Shown here piece by piece: positions 41,796-50,479 of a stretch of 64,000 bases of DNA. The notes beneath the pieces were generated by a model. That model had not been told where the DNA came from, made no database searches, and saw only the letters and a program-made list of their open reading frames with translations. The stretch covers positions 1,736,001 to 1,800,000 of the forward strand of contig CM060734.1 of NCBI GenBank assembly GCA_030704615.1, in the 5' to 3' direction. Within the stretch, counting starts at the first letter, position 1, and each line of letters starts with the position of its first letter. Position numbers and translations under genes: made by a program. Origin of the DNA: Takakia lepidozioides (lineage: Eukaryota > Streptophyta > Takakiopsida > Takakiales > Takakiaceae).

Positions 41796-42721
41796 GTAGA
41801 AAGCAGCAGCTCTTGTTGGTGTACAAGGGCGAGACGGCGCTCCAAAGGAAGATCCGGAAGGCTTGCCGGAAGGATGAGCTGGCGAAGTCCGTGATGCAGG
41901 ACTTGAGGATGGGGGTTAAATCGCAGTTCCACTTGCAAAATGGACTGCTCCGGTATAAGCAAAAGCGTCTCTACGTGCCGAAGGGAGGGATCAGAGATAG
42001 TCTCTTGAGAGAATGCCATGATAGCCCGCTTGCGGGCCACGGCGGAGCCAAGCGCACTGCGGCACTCTTGAAGAAAGAGTATTTCTGGCCCAAACTGAGG
42101 GAGGAGGCAGAGGAGTATGTCAAGACATGCACCACATGCCAACAAAACCGGAGCGAGTACAAAAAGCAAGCGGGGCTGTTACAACCCTTGCCGATTCCAG
42201 AGGGGACTTGGGAAAGCGTCTCGATGGATTTCATGACTGCTATGCCGCTGTCAAAAGGATTCGATGCAATCATGGTGGTGGTAGATAGGTTCAGTAAAAT
42301 GGGCCATTTCATCCCCACCAAGGAGACGGCAACGGCGCAGGAGACAGGGCGACTTTACTTCGCCCACGTCTTAAAGCATCATGGAGTCCCGAAGGATATT
42401 GTCTCGGACCGCGATCCAAAGTTTACGAGTAAATTTGGAGAGCACTTTGGAAGAAGAGGGACGAGGCTGAAGATGAGCACCGCCTTCCGACCTACGACGG
42501 ACGGCCAAACGGAAAGAGTGAATTCCGTAGTGAAGCAATTCTTGCGGAATTACGTGTCGGCAGACCAATCAGACTGGATGGAACACTTAGACGCGGCAGA
42601 GTTCTGTTATAATAACACAGAACACTCCGCAACGGGAGTTTCCCCTTTGTGTTGGTCTATGGAAAAGCACCTCTGGTGCCGACAAGTTGGGCCGCCCAGG
42701 ACGTTGAGGAACCGGCAGTAG
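41696..42721 (+). CDS. E3 integrase
   Basis: The frame opens inside the RNase H end (VDIQYKPGRDNVVADALSRK). Then come the zinc-binding domain ECHDSPLAGHGG... CTTCQQNR and the core with MDFMTAMPLSKGFD, VSDRDPKFTSKFG and TDGQTERVNS as the DDE triad, then AEFCYNNTEHSATGVSP. A frameshift near 42,650 passes to the C-terminal frame. It is a complete gypsy integrase apart from that break. Confidence 0.9.
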   Translation: MSPKQLRWQDTLAVFDVDIQYKPGRDNVVADALSRKQQLLLVYKGETALQRKIRKACRKDELAKSVMQDLRMGVKSQFHLQNGLLRYKQKRLYVPKGGIRDSLLRECHDSPLAGHGGAKRTAALLKKEYFWPKLREEAEEYVKTCTTCQQNRSEYKKQAGLLQPLPIPEGTWESVSMDFMTAMPLSKGFDAIMVVVDRFSKMGHFIPTKETATAQETGRLYFAHVLKHHGVPKDIVSDRDPKFTSKFGEHFGRRGTRLKMSTAFRPTTDGQTERVNSVVKQFLRNYVSADQSDWMEHLDAAEFCYNNTEHSATGVSPLCWSMEKHLWCRQVGPPRTLRNRQ

Positions 42722-43345
42722 CGGCGGTACTGGAAGAACGCGAGCGTTTGTTGAAGCTCGCAAAGTACAACATTGCCAAAGCTAGGAAACGGTATGAAAG
42801 GCAGGCGAATCGGAAGCGGAGGGAAGTGAAGTTTGAGGCAGGCACAGAGGTCTGGTTGAACATCAAGAATTTCCGACTACCTCCGGAAGTGAGTCCGAAG
42901 TTCGTACCTCCGTATGCGGGACCCTTTCGCATTCGGAAGGTTATGAATGAGGATGTGTATGAATTGGAGCTGCCGGCAAACAGCAAGGTGCACCCAGTAT
43001 TCCATGTCTCCCTTTTGAAGCCTTACTTCAAAGATGAAGCGCGTCCGAATCGGCATCAAGTGTTGCGTCCGCCACCTATGCTGTTGGATCATGAAAATGA
43101 ACCTGAGTACGAGGTGGAGGCAATACTTAAGTCGAGGAGGTTCAGAACCGAGAAACGGAGTATCTCGTCAAATGGAAGGGCTATCATCATGTGGAGGCAT
43201 CTTGGGTGCGTGCCTCAGAAATGGGAAACGCATCCGAGGCGGTTGCAGCTTTCGAAGGGCGACCTCAAAAGCGGAAGAAGCGTTGATGGGGACATCAACC
43301 TTGGAGCGTGGGGGAGGAAATGCATGCTTAGCCCGGTTTAGCTAG
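42649..43345 (+). pseudogene. E3 integrase tail and chromodomain
   Basis: Carries FEAGTEVWLNIKNFRLP, the GPY/F-type PYAGPFRIRKVMNEDVYELEL and VFHVSLLKPYF. Then EPEYEVEAILKSRR starts a chromodomain whose remainder (EYLVKWKGYHHVEASWV) is in another frame after a 1-nt break near 43,143. The chromodomain marks the element as a chromovirus. It normally directs integration by binding modified histone tails. Confidence 0.85.
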
Positions 43346-44191
43346 CTCAGGAATCCGATTGCAAAAAACTTGTATTGTACAAAAATTTGTTATAAAGGAA
43401 ATGGGTTCCAAATATTGTGCGTCCTATTTGTTTGGAATGGTGATGCATGGTGTGGTTGGCTAGTGTGTAGAATGCATGCTAGCTTACAAAAGTGGGAGAG
43501 GTAAATTGGGTTAATCGTGTGTTTGCGCAGTGCCGAAATCGGGTGACCCCATCCAAGGGGCAAGGAAACTTGCGCCTTCTTTGGGAGTTCACGTGCTAGT
43601 GCGCACCTGGCGCGTGCGCGTACTATAACTGCGCTACCGAGGGGGTTGCCTTGTAGTGCGGGCTAACGCGGAAGCTACGTGCTTCCGTTCACGTACTATA
43701 ATCGTGTAGCCTCGGGACGAAGTCGTAGTGCGGCTTCGGCGTGTTCCCGTACCTCAGGCCAGCATTCCAAGGCGGACCCAATTGTAGTGATTGGGGCGCA
43801 CGGTTGGTTCAAGGTTATCTTCCTAGTCAAAGAGGGTTCCAGGTGAACCCTTGCTCAAGGTGATGCCAAAAGCGGCATCATGAGCGATCGCAAGCAATGT
43901 TGTTGCAGTAAGGCGATTCGATCCTCGGGGAGGATCGTTCCTTGGCCTTGAAGTAGGCCAAGAAGAGTGCACTGGGAGGAGCTGGAGAGGCTCCACCCTT
44001 GGCCGGGACTTGGAGGAAGTCGGCCGAACTAGCTAGTGGAGAGTAGAGTCAAGTGTGGGGTTTGGTTCTTTGCCATGGGACGCCATGGTACGGAAACAAA
44101 CTCCTTGATGTGGGACGCCACAACTTGGATGTTCGTTTCTACAAAATGGACAAGTCGATGAGGACATCGACTCCCTGTTGGTAGGGGTGTG
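43346..44191 (+). other. E3 3' untranslated region
   Basis: No ORF. It includes GC-rich blocks with GCGCACCTGGCGCGTGCGCG near 43,600 and a purine-rich GTTGGTAGGGGTGTG directly before the 3' LTR that could be the plus-strand primer. Confidence 0.6.
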
Positions 44192-44914
44192 TGTCGCGGC
44201 CCTTTGCCTTGAGGGCAGGGGGTCGGGACACATGAGGGGCTGCCCCTGTGGTGGGGGCAGCGGCAGCGATAGGTATGGGGGCTGAAGCACCCTTGAGTGC
44301 CCAAGGCACTCAGGAAGCGGAGGCGCTCACTAGGTGGAGCCCCGCACACCGGGTTGCGGTGGGGGTGGCTCCACAAGGGGTGGTGGTAGCTTAGTGGGAC
44401 TTAGTGGGGGTGGCATAGGACTCACCATGGGGGCGGAGACCTCGTGGTGGGAGTCGTGGGGAGTCTTGGGACTCATCACGGTCCATAGGGGCCGTGGTGA
44501 GCGGGCCAAGACTCACCGCGACTCACCACCGGGAATCGAGGGTTTCGTGGTGGTTCGCCATAAAATGGCATGGCTGGTTGTGAAACCCCGCGGACAGCTA
44601 CAGAAGTATATATAGGGAGTAGTAACCCCGAGAACGGTGCAAGCCCGTTGGTGACCAAAAACTAGTGAGTAAGCGAGCGAGCCGGAAAGCGACCAAAGAG
44701 TGGGGAGCTGTTCCGGACTGCCATCTACCAAAGGGAATTCTCCTAGTCCCAATTAGGTGGAGGGTTTTAGAGGGAAGCGAAAGGGGGACCGTTATGTCCC
44801 GGTGAGCAGCCGAAGCTCCAAGTTGGCCCGGCGGCCAGGTTGGGAGTCAGGCGCGCGCATCAAAGCGAGTAACTATGACTTGAAGGGGAGTTTACCGAAG
44901 TGGGGTGCGCGACA
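44192..44914 (+). repeat. E3 3' LTR
   Basis: 723-bp copy of 37,967-38,684, ending GCGCGACA, followed by the AAGTC target duplication. Confidence 0.93.
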
Positions 44915-45470
44915 AAGTCCGGTCGTGGCTTGGGTTAGCAGTGTTGCTGGATGCAGCAACAGTGGGGTCATTGGCTCATCGTCCACGGCTATGGTGGACT
45001 AACTTGATGCCACCCACACTGCTCAAGCGTGCATTTGATGGGGTGCAGCGGCCAGCACACCTCACAGTGGATAGCATTTTGGACACAGGGAGGCAGTCTC
45101 AACGTGTGAGACATGATGACTGTTCGCCTTTGGCAGTGGTCAACAGGGTGGGTCAATCACGAGCAGCATTACCTACACTGCTCAGCTTCCCAGGATCCCA
45201 TGCTTTTCGGGATGGTGGACCTGGCCTCTTGTGGGATAGCCAATTGCAACAATTAGTGGAGCCCAATGCTGACGAGCGCGAGCGGGCGATGGGTTTTACC
45301 ACAGGTACCACGGCGGTGTCATCCCTTTCTGAGGCATCATGTCGTCAGGTGTTGGGGCAAGCAATGGAACTCAATTGCTTGACCTGGATTATCAGCTTGG
45401 CTATGGCTGAGCAGCGCAGAGTACGGAGTACACTTCCCTTCATGGTCTCCCTGCCTACCGAGACGATACA
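44915..45470 (+). pseudogene. E1 methyltransferase, C-terminal half
   Basis: Resumes with VRSWLGLAVLLDAATVGSLA and AHRPRLWWTNLMPP (motif VIII), then the variable region with HLTVDSILDTGRQSQRVRHD, FPGSHAFRDGGPGLLWD, and RERAMGFTTGTTAV. It ends with SCRQVLGQAMELNCLTW in the motif X position, where the RRQxxGQA pattern matches the C5-methyltransferase 'GN(A/S)' strand. One frame covers it without a break, so this half is better preserved than in E2. Confidence 0.88.
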
Positions 45471-45827
45471 GGCAGCGAGTGGGGGCGAGCAGGTGAGGAC
45501 CACGAGGTGCAGGCCGCATCCATGGCACATGTGGGAGGTGCTCGAGGTTCAGAAGGAGTTGGCAGCCAAGGCGGCGGTGATGGATCAGGATGGGGATTTT
45601 TCTCGGATTAAGGAGGTCCTCAAGGATAGGATGATGGGGCAGGATGAGACATTGTCACTGACAGAGGAGGTAGTGGTCACTGCTCAAGAGGTTGCAGCAT
45701 AGCAACCACGGGACGCGTCTTCTACCTCTAAGCCTGCTGGACTCAAGGTTGCAGTCACGGAGGACAACTGGGAGTTGATGTTGGACCTATAGTCACCGGA
45801 GGAGAGAGACGACGTATACGGTGGTTC
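45471..45827 (+). other. E1 methyltransferase-RT linker
   Basis: Open to 45,702 with a helical EVLEVQKELAAKAAVMDQ segment and an acidic tail, then a stop and frame breaks before RT. The counterpart is 28,870-29,305 in E2. Confidence 0.5.
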
Positions 45828-46479
45828 TTGAGGGCTTACAGGAACTGCTTTGCCTTCAGTTTGAAGGACTTAGGAGCACTGAAGGGTCAAGAGATTCGCA
45901 TTGAATTGGCTACTGACACGCCAATCTTTCGGAGACCCTATAGATACATTGACATGGAGAGGTCCTTGATTCAGATGAGAACTCAGGACCTTTGGGAGGC
46001 TGGTTTGGTGGAGCTATCTGGGGGAGAGTATGCTTCAGCCACAGTGATGCCAGCCAAGAAGGATGTCTTTGGCAATTGGACGGAGAGACGTATGTGCGGT
46101 GATTACCGGCCTGTAAATCGTCAGACCAAGTCCGATAGGTATGCCATGCCAACACCAGAGGAGATCTTTGATGCCATTGGGCATGCCAAGGTCTTTAGCA
46201 CGTTGGATTTACGATCCGGATATCACCAGTTGCCGATCAAGGAGGCGGATAAGCAAAAAGACGACATTCTGGGGGATCAATGAGCACGGGAAGGATTGCC
46301 TATACCAGTGGCGGTTCTTACCATTTGGGCTTAAGAACGCTCCGGCAGAGTTTCAGATAGTCATGGACAGGATTCTAGCAGGGGTGGAGTTTGCTCGGTG
46401 CTACATAGATGACATCATCATCTTTAGTGCTACAGTGGAAGAGCATGAGAGACACCTTCAGGGGTATTTGAGCGCTTGA
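45828..46479 (+). pseudogene. E1 reverse transcriptase, fingers and palm
   Basis: Has FAFSLKDLGALKGQEIRIEL, MCGDYRPVNRQTKSD, STLDLRSGYHQLPI, a frameshift near 46,257 and then FLPFGLKNAPAEFQ. The catalytic CYIDDIIIF is at about 46,398-46,424. It closely matches E2. Confidence 0.88.
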
Positions 46480-47185
46480 GGACGCACGGATTGAAGTTAC
46501 ATCCGGGAAAGTGCAAGTTTTTCCACAACCAGATTGAGTATCTGGGTCACATGATATATCCTAGAGGATTGGGGGTACAACAGACTAAGGTAGAGTCCAT
46601 TGCACAGGTTCCACGCCCCATGGATGTGAGCCGAGTTCGAGCTTTCATGGGGTTAGCAAACTATTATAGATGGTTTGTTAAGGGATTTAGTGCCATTGCA
46701 AAAGCTCTAACCAAGCTGACCAAGGTGGACCAGGAGTGGCAGTGGGAAGATGAGCAAGAACAAGCTTTTCAAGAGCTCAATGCGAGGTTGACCTCGGCGC
46801 CCATCTTGAGACGACCTATCAGGGGGCGTCCTTTTCAGCTGCATACAAATTGGAGCATGCTGGGGCTTGGAGCGGTGCTCACACAGGTGGATGATGAGGG
46901 AAGAGAGTTCGTAGTGGCTTATGCTAGCCGCTTGAACAACGTTGCAGAGTCTAAGTATAGCTCATATGAGGGAGAATGCTTAGCTGCAGTGTGGGCCGTG
47001 GCACACTTCAGGTGCTATCTATACGGCAATCTCTTCACCCTTGTCACGGATCACCAACCACTCAAGTGGTTGATGGAGTCAGACAAGCTTATGGGGAAGC
47101 TTGCACGGTGGGCACTCATCCTTCGAGTATGACTTTCAGGTGGTGCATCGACCGGGTTTGGTCAATCGCAATGCAGATGGGTTGA
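46476..47185 (+). CDS. E1 RT thumb and RNase H
   Basis: LKLHPGKCKFFHNQIEYLGH and FMGLANYYRWFVKGF are followed by the RNase H core: LHTNWSMLGLGAVL, YEGECLAAVW and LVTDHQPLKWLM. The first RNase H aspartate (LHTD in E2) is asparagine here, which by itself would impair activity. A frameshift near 47,125 leads to VHRPGLVNRNADGLSRNP. Confidence 0.85.
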
Positions 47186-47291
47186 GTCGCAATCCATGCA
47201 CGAGCCAGCAGGATGACACTGGAGCTCAGTGGCATGGTGAGACGGACGAGGAGATGGTGCCGGATGGCATGCATCTGCATTTCTGTGTATC

Positions 47292-48833
47292 TTGGCAGCG
47301 AAAGGCCAGGTTGGACCTGCAACAGGGATGACTGTAGATCAAGTGTCTGAGGACCCTGAGGCCAGCAATGAGCAAGGTGGCGCCAAAGATATACATGAGG
47401 ATTCAGTAGTGTTGGACTACCTCCGCACTGGAGACACTACAGCCACTGTGACTGCCAAGGAGAGGGATCGGATCCTACAACGAGCCAAGAGGTTCAAGTG
47501 AGAGGGGACACACCTGCTCCGAGTGTGGGAGGATGGTTGAGTGAGGATTGTGCCTCACCCAACACAGTGGGCACGGTTAGTGCGGCATGCCCATGAGGAG
47601 TTGGGGCATTTTGGGGTGCGACGCACTCATAGTCTACTACAGGGGCAGTATTGGTGGCGTGGTATGCACACAGAGGTGCAACAATTTGTGGCTAGGTGCA
47701 TGGTGTGTGACAGGGTGCGTGCTTCATTCAACGCCCCTACTCCACAATTGCACCCTCTTCCGATCATGGGATTGGGCTACAGGTGGAGTCTTGACTTCGC
47801 AGGGCCGTTGCCACTGACCATGCGCCACAACAAGTACGTGTTGGTGATGGTGGAGCACTTCTCCAAGTGGATTGAATTGGTTCCATTGCCTCATAAGGCT
47901 AGTGAGGGAGCTGCGTATGCATTCTTGGATTGTATGCTTAGCCGATTCGGTGCTCCAGCTGAGGTACTCACGGACCAAGGGAGAGAGTTCTTGGGGGAGT
48001 TTCAGGCTTTGTGTGACAAGGCCTTGATAGACCACCGCACCACTTCTCGGGATCATCCTGAGGCCGATGGCTTGGCAGAGAGAGTTGTTCAGACAGTAAA
48101 GAGGGGTTTGCGCAAGTATGGCTTGCAGAAGGGACACCTAGGAGATTGGGACCTTCAGTTACCCTAGTTAGCCATGGGCTACAGGTTCAGCAAGCAAGCA
48201 TCACTTGCCTCCTTCTCACCATACTTTCTTCTCTTTGGCCGAGAGTCGGATTTGCCTACATCCATTCGCAGAGAAGCTGCTACAGTTCTTAACCTTGACG
48301 ATCCGGATGTGTGGGCACGTGCATGTGAGCAGCGTGCAGAGTTGTTCAAGAAAGTCATGCCCATGGCTTTCGAGAACCTTGCCATTGCACAACATCGTGA
48401 TACGTTGAGGTATGCTACCATACGTGGTGGGGGCTATCGTCTTGGGGTTCGGAGATTCAACCCTGGTGACTATGTTTATCTGCAGCAGACTGCTCCTACG
48501 ACCTTGGATGTGACTGCAGGACGTACTATTTTGAGGGTTCGAGAGGTGTTGCCCTCAGGATTCCTGATCTTGGAGGGTCGGGATGGCATGATTTGGAAGG
48601 ACCATGTGCGTAATTGCGTGCCATGTCACCTTCCAAATGTTGATGGAAGGGTTAACCCAAACCTGGCAGTGGTACCTGCAAGTTTGAGGTGCATGTTGTG
48701 TGAGTCTGCTAGAGGGGCAGCCACCATGCTGGTGTGTGATCAATGCTCTAGAGGTTGGCATATGGGATGCTTGACTCCACCTCTTGAGATGGTTCCTGAT
48801 GGGGATTGGTTATGTCCGCATTGCATTGGATAG
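47292..48833 (+). pseudogene. E1 integrase and PHD finger
   Basis: After a spacer with stops near 47,500-47,540, the frame from 47,541 gives VRHAHEELGHFGVRRTH... RCMVCDR (zinc-binding), WSLDFAGPLPL, VLTDQGREF and ADGLAERVVQ (DD35E). An in-frame TAG at 48,165-48,167 is followed in the same frame by MGYRFSKQASLAS, RRFNPGDYVYLQQTAP and ILRVREVLPSG. The PHD finger CMLC... CDQCSRGWHMGC... CPHC ends at 48,833. The order is the same as E2. Confidence 0.88.
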
Positions 48834-49075
48834 TGGGAGTGGATACAACCATGGAAGGCTAACAAGAAATGCAAGGCCAAGCTACTAGGAGACCAACACA
48901 CGAGATCCTGACTCAAGTTCACAGATTGCAAGACGGCAACTAACGATAGGGTTGCTCTTGTACCCGACCTCTTGGTCTATAGAGTTTGAGTACAATAGGG
49001 ACAGTGATAGAGGACTTAGTACGGCTGTGGCTATTACATCTTGTAGCTATCTGGAGTTAGAGGGACCTAACCACC

Positions 49076-49090
49076 AGCTAGGGGGGCGAT
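49076..49090 (+). promoter_or_regulatory. E1 polypurine tract
   Basis: AGCTAGGGGGGCGAT directly before A1, matching E2 apart from one G. The expected primer for plus-strand cDNA. Confidence 0.65.
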
Positions 49091-49175
49091 TGTGGTATAG
49101 CTTTCTAGGATTGTGTGCTTAGATTGTGTGGTGGACAGCGATGTATGTTGTGGCACGATGCTTAAGTGCACGACA
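49089..49175 (+). repeat. E1 repeat A1
   Basis: 87 bp from ATTGTGGTATAGC to GTGCACGACA. It differs from A2 at one position. It is followed by GC and B2. Confidence 0.92.
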
Positions 49176-49177
49176 GC

Positions 49178-49610
49178 TGTCATGGTTTTAGTCATGGTTA
49201 TCTAGAATGACCTACTTCTAGTTAACTAGGACATTTTAGATATTTATATTTATATTTTGTGTGTTGGGACTTCATTTGGTCTCACATGCCAAGTGAGGTG
49301 TCGAGCCTCACTTGAGACATGGAGATAGGTTTTCCCCTTGTGAGTGTTGAGGAGGCTCATCTTCTTGTAGTTGAGCCTCCATGAGCTTCTCTCACCTCCA
49401 TAGCTCTAGGTATTGAGAGGGAGTGTGTTGAGGGCTTTGTAGGGTGGATTCCTTTAGCAAAGGTGCCCTTGGCTTGACTTAGTTTATGTGATAGAGTGGA
49501 TTTCACTTGGAAGGACTAGGGCTTGTTCTTCATGTGATTGCTTCATGCTTTGAGAGCTTTCATTGTCTTCTACTTCTCTCATTTCTCATCTCTTATCACT
49601 ACAAGAAGAT
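49178..49610 (+). repeat. E1 terminal repeat B2
   Basis: 433-bp copy of B1 (15,120-15,550). It ends at AAGAAGAT, where it passes directly into A2. Confidence 0.92.
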
Positions 49611-49695
49611 TGTGGTATAGCTTTCTAGGATTGTGTGCTTAGATTGTGTGGTGGACAGCGATGTATGTTGTGGCACGATGCTTAGGTGCACGACA
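49609..49695 (+). repeat. E1 terminal repeat A2
   Basis: 87-bp copy of A1 that forms the true 3' end of E1 (CACGACA), followed by the CGTT target duplication. Confidence 0.92.
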
Positions 49696-50476
49696 CGTTG
49701 AACCGATGGTGACTGCCATTAGTTGTTTGACATACCAAAAGATGGAAAACGATGTTGTGGATTTTCTTTGAGTGATTCCGCCAGTAGCGAACGTGACATT
49801 TTACTACGATCAAATCTCCATGCTTAATGTCGGTTCTATTGATGACGGCGTTCTTCGCATCAAGGTATGACACGGTGTTGAATGGATGGTTTAATGTCTT
49901 TGTTTTTTTTGCAGGACGAGATCCGTTGGGCTGTGCTGGGTCAGTAGGTTTAAGAACGTTTATCTTAAAGGGCAGGCCACTAACAGATTGCCACTCAAAA
50001 TCCTGACAGACTGTCTGCCAATATGTTGACCATTCGTTGACCATACTGTCTTCAATATTAACTGTAATCTTGGACGTTTCAAATGTCTAAGAATATGAAA
50101 ATCGGCCGTAATTACCCTCTTCCCCCAAATTTGGATAAAGGCAGTTACCGATGAATAATGCAACCTCTTCAGTGTTATGAGTGGTGTTCCATAAACTGCT
50201 GTAACAAGTTCCCGGGTTTGGAATCCGTTTCCAAGTTGTTTTTAGTTGGAGAATATGGTGGGGATTGTGCTCGTACACTGCATAAAATTCATCTTCCGTT
50301 GTCTTGACCTGAGTTGACAATGTGTCTGAGGTCACCTCCTCATGATCGACACCCTCGTCGACATGCACATCGGCCTCAATTTCATTGATGGGGTAGGTTG
50401 AGAGGTTGTCTCCCATTGTGATTTGCATGTACCTGAACCATACAATATTGTCAAAGTGAATATTATTAAATAACAC
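49696..50476 (-). pseudogene. Unrecognised gene interrupted by E1
   Basis: From an ATG at 50,476 the minus strand is open to the E1 border apart from one in-frame TAG at 50,087-50,089. It contains NEIEADVHVDEGVDHEE (acidic), TTWKRIPNPGTCYSSLW, WSTYWQTVCQDFEWQSVSGL, RTDIKHGDLIVVKCHVRYW and VFHLLVCQTTNGSHHRFNV. Across E1 the same frame goes on for 17 codons to a stop at 15,067. The whole would be about 275-280 residues. I do not recognise the family. Amino-acid use is that of a real soluble protein, and it could itself belong to an older mobile element. Confidence 0.5.
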
Positions 50477-50479
50477 TAC

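Larger units (their letters stand above)
37967..44914 (+). mobile_element. E3: chromovirus (Ty3/gypsy), recent insertion in E1
   Basis: Two LTRs of 718 and 723 bp with ends TGTCGCGG and GCGCGACA, flanked by AAGTC at 37,962-37,966 and 44,915-44,919. Order: LTR, initiator-Met primer site, gag with one zinc knuckle, protease, RT, RNase H, integrase, chromodomain, about 0.85 kb 3' untranslated, LTR. The LTRs differ by about five substitutions and several 1-nt homopolymer indels, so insertion is recent. The coding region is complete in content but interrupted by frameshifts. Confidence 0.93.
15120..49695 (+). mobile_element. E1: methyltransferase/PHD gypsy-type retroelement with split direct repeats
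   Basis: Borders are exact. The 5' end TGTCATGG starts at 15,120 and the 3' end CACGACA stops at 49,695, flanked by CGTT at 15,116-15,119 and 49,696-49,699. Order: B1 (15,120-15,550), long leader, gag, protease, C5 methyltransferase, RT, RNase H, integrase, PHD finger, purine tract, A1 (49,089-49,175), GC, B2 (49,178-49,610), A2 (49,609-49,695). E1 is split by E2 after gag and by E3 inside the methyltransferase. Without insertions it would be about 11 kb. B1 and B2 differ at only about six positions in 431 bp. An internal part of gag is inverted. Many frameshifts make it non-functional as it stands. Confidence 0.9.

Noticed and set aside
49089-49610. A1-GC-B2 as the ordinary 3' LTR (TG...CA, next to the purine tract)
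   Set aside because: Conventional reverse transcription would predict an A-B LTR at both ends, but the TSDs in both copies lie outside B1 and A2, and no A precedes B1.
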